DNA of 19,702 nt, from assembly GCA_051746205.1 (NCBI GenBank), contig JBNJEU010000032.1, positions 1 through 19,702 of the forward strand. Direction: 5' to 3'. The position numbers were made by a program, and so were the translations under genes. Origin of the DNA: Thiohalospira sp051746205 (GTDB taxonomy: Bacteria; Pseudomonadota; Gammaproteobacteria; Thiohalospirales; Thiohalospiraceae). Under the pieces are notes generated by a model that saw only the letters and a list, made by a program, of their open reading frames with translations, was not told the origin of the DNA and searched no databases. Shown piece after piece: positions 16,610 through 19,702 of the stretch. How positions within the stretch are numbered: the first letter of the stretch is position 1; each line of letters starts with the position of its first letter.

Positions 16610-17641
16610 ATGATCGAGTCCGACCGACTCATCACCGCCGCCGGCGACGACGACGCCATCGACCGCGCCATGCGGCCCAGGCTGCTGGACGACTACACCG
16701 GCCAGGAGGCGGTGCGCGAGCAGATGGGGATCTTCATCCCCGCCGCCCGGGGCCGTGGCGAGGCACTGGACCATACCCTGATCTTCGGGCCGCCGGGTCT
16801 CGGCAAGACCACCCTGGCCCACATCATTGCCAACGAGATGAGCGTGAACCTGCGCCAGACCTCCGGCCCGGTGCTGGAGAAGCCCGGCGACCTCGCGGCG
16901 CTGCTGACCAACCTCGAGCCCAATGACGTCCTCTTCATCGACGAGATCCACCGGCTCTCCTCGGTGGTGGAGGAGGTGCTGTACCCGGCCATGGAGGATT
17001 ATCAGCTCGACATCATGGTCGGCGAGGGGCCGGCGGCGCGTTCCATCAAGCTCGATCTCCCGCCCTTTACCCTGGTCGGGGCGACCACCCGGGCGGGGCT
17101 GCTGACCTCGCCACTGCGCGATCGCTTCGGGATCGTCCAGCGGCTGGAGTTCTACAGCGTCCCCGACCTGGCCGACATTGTTACCCGCGCCGCCGGGATC
17201 CTGGAGGTCGCCGCCGACGCCGAGGGCGCCCACGAGATCGCCCGCCGCTCCCGGGGCACCCCGCGCATCGCCAATCGCCTGCTGCGCCGAGTGCGCGACT
17301 TCGCCGAGGTCCGCGCCGACGGCCACATCTCCGGGGAGGTGGCCGGACGCGCGCTGGATCTGCTGGATGTGGACAGCGAAGGTTTCGACGTCATGGACCG
17401 CAAGCTGCTTACTGCCCTGATCGAGCGCTTCGATGGCGGGCCGGTGGGCATCGACAGCCTGGCCGCCGCCGTTGGCGAGGAGCGTGACACCCTGGAGGAC
17501 GTCGTCGAACCCTACCTCATCCAGCAGGGCTTCATGCAGCGCACGCCTCGGGGGCGGATCGCCTCCCGCCGCGCCTACGGTCACTTCGGTTATGTCCGTG
17601 GCGAGGGCGGCGAGCCGGATCTCTTTTCGCCTGGATCCTGA
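16610..17641 (+). CDS. ruvB: Holliday junction branch migration ATPase RuvB
   Basis: A 343-residue AAA+ motor (E. coli 336) that drives branch migration as hexameric rings on either side of RuvA. Walker A is GPPGLGKT (60-67), Walker B is VLFIDEIH (107-114), sensor I is GATTRAG, and the arginine-finger region LRDRFG follows. A winged-helix DNA-binding domain ends the protein (EPYLIQQGFMQRTPRGRIAS). All ATPase elements are intact. The N-terminus is short and acidic. It is the last gene of the yebC-ruvCAB run; 78 bases separate it from ybgC. Confidence 0.97.
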   Translation: MIESDRLITAAGDDDAIDRAMRPRLLDDYTGQEAVREQMGIFIPAARGRGEALDHTLIFGPPGLGKTTLAHIIANEMSVNLRQTSGPVLEKPGDLAALLTNLEPNDVLFIDEIHRLSSVVEEVLYPAMEDYQLDIMVGEGPAARSIKLDLPPFTLVGATTRAGLLTSPLRDRFGIVQRLEFYSVPDLADIVTRAAGILEVAADAEGAHEIARRSRGTPRIANRLLRRVRDFAEVRADGHISGEVAGRALDLLDVDSEGFDVMDRKLLTALIERFDGGPVGIDSLAAAVGEERDTLEDVVEPYLIQQGFMQRTPRGRIASRRAYGHFGYVRGEGGEPDLFSPGS

Positions 17642-17661
17642 GCGGTGTCACAGCTTCGGGC

Positions 17662-17690
17662 TTGCGCGGCGCCGGGGCCTTCCATAGAGT
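17662..17690 (+). promoter_or_regulatory. Weak candidate promoter of the ybgC-tol operon
   Basis: TTGCGC (17662-17667) and TAGAGT (17685-17690) are spaced by 17 bases in the ruvB-ybgC gap. Matches are 3/6 and 4/6, so this is tentative. A transcript from here would start near 17697, ahead of the chosen GTG at 17720 but after the alternative GTG at 17645. Confidence 0.25.
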
Positions 17691-17719
17691 GCGGAGAGAT
17701 AACCAGTCGAGACAGTGGC

Positions 17720-18136
17720 GTGAGTGAATTTTCCTGGCCCGTGCGGGTCTACTATGAGGATACCGATGCGGGAGGCGTGGTCTACCACGCCAATTACCTG
17801 CGTTTCATGGAACGGGGACGGACCGAGTGGTTGCGCGCGCTGGGCTTCGATCAGCGGCGGATGGCCGAGGAACAGGGGGTGGTCTTCGCCGTGCGGCGGG
17901 CCACCACCGAATTCATCGTCCCCGCCGTTCTGGACGACGAGTTGCTGGTGCTGACCGGGATCGGGCGCAGGGCACGGGTGAGCATGACTTTCGAACAGCG
18001 GATCATTCGGCAGGACGACGGCGTGCTGCTCTGCTCTGCCGAGAACCAGGTTGCGAGCCTGAACGCCGGGACGTTCCGCCCGTGCCCGGTGCCCGCAACC
18101 ATTATCAGGGCCATGGAGGGAGACGGTGAGCGCTGA
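17720..18136 (+). CDS. ybgC: Tol-Pal-associated acyl-CoA thioesterase YbgC
   Basis: A 138-residue hot-dog-fold thioesterase (E. coli YbgC 134). The 4HBT signature is near the N-terminus: YYEDTDAGGVVYHANYLRFM (11-30), with the catalytic Asp in the EDTD stretch. It hydrolyses acyl-CoA or acyl-ACP thioesters in the cytoplasm and has been tied to phospholipid synthesis. It is nearly always the first gene of the tol-pal operon, as here. The start is uncertain: GTG 17720 gives MSEFSWPVRV, which matches family length, while a GTG at 17645 would add 25 unconserved residues. No strong ribosome site lies before either. Its end overlaps the likely tolQ GTG. Confidence 0.92.
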   Translation: MSEFSWPVRVYYEDTDAGGVVYHANYLRFMERGRTEWLRALGFDQRRMAEEQGVVFAVRRATTEFIVPAVLDDELLVLTGIGRRARVSMTFEQRIIRQDDGVLLCSAENQVASLNAGTFRPCPVPATIIRAMEGDGER

Positions 18137-18782
18137 CATGAGCTTCGGATCCCTGGTCGCCCAGGCGGGTCCGGTGGTGCAGCTGGTGATGCTGATCCTG
18201 CTGGCCGCCTCGGTCTTCTCCTGGATGCTGATCTTCCAGCACGCGTTTCTGTTCCGGCGCGCCCGGGACGAGGCCGAGGATTTCGAGGGGTTGTTCTGGT
18301 CGGGGCGCGAGCTGGCGGAGATCCATCGCGAAGTGCGCGATGGCGGAGACCCGAGGGGTGAGGCGGCGATCTTCGAGGCCGGTTATCGTGAGTTCACCCG
18401 CGTCAGCCGTGGCGAGTCGCTGCTGGAAACGGTACAGCGCGCCATGCGGGTGGTCCTCAACCGCGAGGTGGATGGTCTGGAACGGCGCCTGGGCTGGCTG
18501 GCGACCATCGGCTCGGTGAGCCCCTACGTCGGCCTGTTCGGCACTGTCTGGGGGATCATGAACAGCTTCACCGCCCTCGGCAATGTTGAGCGGGCGACTC
18601 TGGCGCTGGTGGCGCCCGGCATCGCCGAGGCGTTGCTGGCCACCGCCATGGGGCTGGTGGCGGCGATACCGGCGGTCATCGCCTACAATCGCTTCTCGCA
18701 GCAGGCGGACCGCCTGGCAGAACGCTACGACAACTTCGTGGAAGAGTTCAGCACACTCCTGTTGCGGCACGCGGGGCGCTGA
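18126..18782 (+). CDS. tolQ: Tol-Pal system proton-channel protein TolQ
   Basis: A 218-residue inner-membrane protein of the MotA/TolQ/ExbB family (E. coli 230). Three transmembrane helices lie at about 15-38, 125-147 and 158-188. The conserved core GTVGSxSPYxGLFGTVWGIM is represented by IGSVSPYVGLFGTVWGIMNS (128-147), followed by the ATLxLVAPGIAEAL pattern. With TolR it forms a proton-driven motor that energises TolA for outer-membrane constriction at division. The start is GTG 18126 with GGAGG (18115-18119) 6 bases before it, giving MSADMSFG, similar to the E. coli N-terminus. ATG 18138, one base after the ybgC stop, is a possible alternative. tolR starts one base after its stop. Confidence 0.96.
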   Translation: MSADMSFGSLVAQAGPVVQLVMLILLAASVFSWMLIFQHAFLFRRARDEAEDFEGLFWSGRELAEIHREVRDGGDPRGEAAIFEAGYREFTRVSRGESLLETVQRAMRVVLNREVDGLERRLGWLATIGSVSPYVGLFGTVWGIMNSFTALGNVERATLALVAPGIAEALLATAMGLVAAIPAVIAYNRFSQQADRLAERYDNFVEEFSTLLLRHAGR

Positions 18783-18783
18783 T

Positions 18784-19215
18784 ATGGCACGGCGGACTCG
18801 ACAGAAGCGCCGGCCCATCTCGGAGATCAATGTGGTCCCCTACATCGACGTCATGCTCGTGCTGCTGATCATCTTCATGATCACTGCGCCGATGCTCGCC
18901 GAGGGGATCCAGGTGGACCTGCCGGAACAAGCGGCCGAGCCCATCGAGGATTCGGACAGCGAGCCCCTGGTGGTCAGCGTCGATCGCGACGGGAACCTCT
19001 ATCTGGATGACGACGAACAGCCGATGCCGCGCGCGGAGCTCGAGGAGGTGGTTCGCGAGCGGTTGCGCGAAGAACCGGCTCCCGCCGTCATGGTACGCGG
19101 TGATCGCGCGACCGATTACGGCGCCGTGGTGGATGCCATGAGCCTGTTGCAGCAGGCCGGCGCACCGTCCGTAGGGCTGGTGACGCAGGATCCGGGGGAT
19201 GATGAACGGGGCTAG
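18784..19215 (+). CDS. tolR: Tol-Pal system protein TolR
   Basis: A 143-residue ExbD/TolR-family protein (E. coli 142). It has a basic cytoplasmic N-terminus (MARRTRQKRRP) and a single transmembrane helix at about 21-40 with the essential proton-carrying Asp22 (NVVPYIDVMLVLLIIFM). An acidic periplasmic domain follows (EDSDSEPLVVSVDRDGNLYL). It forms the TolQ-TolR ion channel. Strong acidity in the periplasmic part is compatible with a salt-adapted organism, but is only a hint. The frame is open upstream; the ATG at 18784 is set by homology and sits one base after the tolQ stop. Its 3' end overlaps the tolA start by 17 bases. Confidence 0.96.
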   Translation: MARRTRQKRRPISEINVVPYIDVMLVLLIIFMITAPMLAEGIQVDLPEQAAEPIEDSDSEPLVVSVDRDGNLYLDDDEQPMPRAELEEVVRERLREEPAPAVMVRGDRATDYGAVVDAMSLLQQAGAPSVGLVTQDPGDDERG

Positions 19216-19702
19216 GGGCGGTCGCGGCGGACTGATTGCCTCCCTGGTTCTGCATGCCGGACTGCTCGCGCTGCTGCTGTTCAGCATCCCGTGGCCCGAG
19301 AGCGAGCCGGAGACACCGAGGCCCGAGATCATCCAGGCCGAGGTGGTGGAGAATGACCCCGTCGCCGAACGCCGCGAGGCGGAGGAGCAGGCCCGCCGCC
19401 AGGCGGAGGAAGAGGCCCGGCGCGAGGCCGAGGAAGAGGCCCGGCGCGAGGCCGAGGAAGAGGCCCGGCGCGAGGCCGAGGAACAGGCCCGGCGCGAGGC
19501 CGAGGAGCAGGCCCGGCGCGAGGCCGAGGAACAGGCCCGGCGCGAGGCCGAGGAACAGGCCCGCCGCGAGGCGGAGGAAGAGGCCCGGCGCGAGGCCGAG
19601 GAACAGGCCCGCCGCGAAGCGGAGGAGCAGGCCCGGCGCGAGGCCGAGGAACAGGCCCGGCGCGAAGCGGAGATTTTTGTTGAGCCGCCTGTTGAGCGGT
19701 CG
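19199..19702 (+). CDS. tolA: Tol-Pal system protein TolA, N-terminal part (runs off the window)
   Basis: 168 codons are visible, with no stop before the window end. There is a short basic N-terminus and one transmembrane helix at about 12-29 (LIASLVLHAGLLALLLFS). It includes Ser15/His19, which match the SxxxH contact of TolA with TolQR. A Pro/Glu linker follows, then a highly charged helical domain made of twelve AEE(E/Q)ARRE units. The expected C-terminal domain that binds TolB and Pal lies beyond the window. The start is ATG 19199 or the adjacent ATG 19202; both overlap the end of tolR. After residue about 157 the sequence turns abruptly to AEIFVEPPVERS. This may be the start of a linker or a junction, and cannot be settled from what is shown. 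Confidence 0.92.
   Translation, partial: MMNGARGGRGGLIASLVLHAGLLALLLFSIPWPESEPETPRPEIIQAEVVENDPVAERREAEEQARRQAEEEARREAEEEARREAEEEARREAEEQARREAEEQARREAEEQARREAEEQARREAEEEARREAEEQARREAEEQARREAEEQARREAEIFVEPPVERS
19379..19666 (+). repeat. 12-copy 24-bp in-frame tandem repeat in tolA
   Basis: Twelve consecutive 24-base units (19379, 19403, 19427 and so on to 19643), each encoding AEE(E/Q)ARR(E/Q). Units 3 and 4 are identical in DNA. The others differ only at codon third positions and at the Glu/Gln codon (GAG/CAG), with one unit ending in CAG for Gln. Near identity at the DNA level points to recent expansion by slippage or recombination and makes copy number prone to change and to misassembly. 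Confidence 0.95.

Noticed and set aside
15400..16620. LexA/SOS box for ruvCAB
   Set aside because: No CTGT-N8-ACAG-like site was found by eye before ruvC, ruvA or ruvB, and the genes are packed without room for a separate promoter.

Overview
The window is a gene-dense piece of a high-GC (roughly two-thirds GC) gammaproteobacterial chromosome. The evidence is gene order: iscX, ndk-rlmN-pilW-hisS-yfgM-bamB-der, aspS-yebC-ruvCAB and ybgC-tolQRA are all neighbourhoods known from gammaproteobacteria. Acidic proteins, a DsrE-family protein and an AMP-phosphorylase-like enzyme would suit a halophilic or sulfur-metabolising lineage such as the Ectothiorhodospiraceae/Chromatiales. That placement is inference, and I do not name a genus. 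No rRNA, tRNA, CRISPR array or insertion sequence was seen, and no gap between genes exceeds 300 bases.

Region 1 (1-7399, + strand) holds iscX (the tail of an Isc iron-sulfur locus), then a promoter and a tightly packed housekeeping run: ndk, rlmN, pilW, hisS, a YfgM-like protein, bamB and der. Most junctions overlap or are only a few bases apart. The rodZ and ispG genes that usually sit between pilW and hisS are absent. An 11-bp hairpin fills the hisS-yfgM gap.

Region 2 (7386-11237, - strand) is a four-gene accessory operon read leftward: an HD-domain phosphohydrolase, a DsrE-family protein, an AMP/thymidine-phosphorylase-type enzyme with the archaeal-style N-terminal domain, and a short PRPP-synthetase-like protein. 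Its last gene overlaps the end of der tail to tail. This is the least ordinary part of the window and suggests a nucleotide phosphorolysis/PRPP module. An inverted repeat lies across the probable start of transcription.

Region 3 (11238-12870) starts with a relatively AT-rich intergenic stretch containing nested inverted repeats and a good sigma70 promoter for a small H-NS-family gene. A bidirectional terminator follows, then the convergent tcdA gene. A large palindrome lies in the divergent tcdA/aspS gap.

Region 4 (12871-19702, + strand) carries aspS, yebC, ruvC, ruvA, ruvB, ybgC, tolQ, tolR and the start of tolA. AspS has the two residues (H30, G82) associated with non-discriminating enzymes, implying that Asn-tRNA is made by transamidation. 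The tolA coiled coil is encoded by twelve near-identical 24-bp repeats, which end abruptly just before the window edge.
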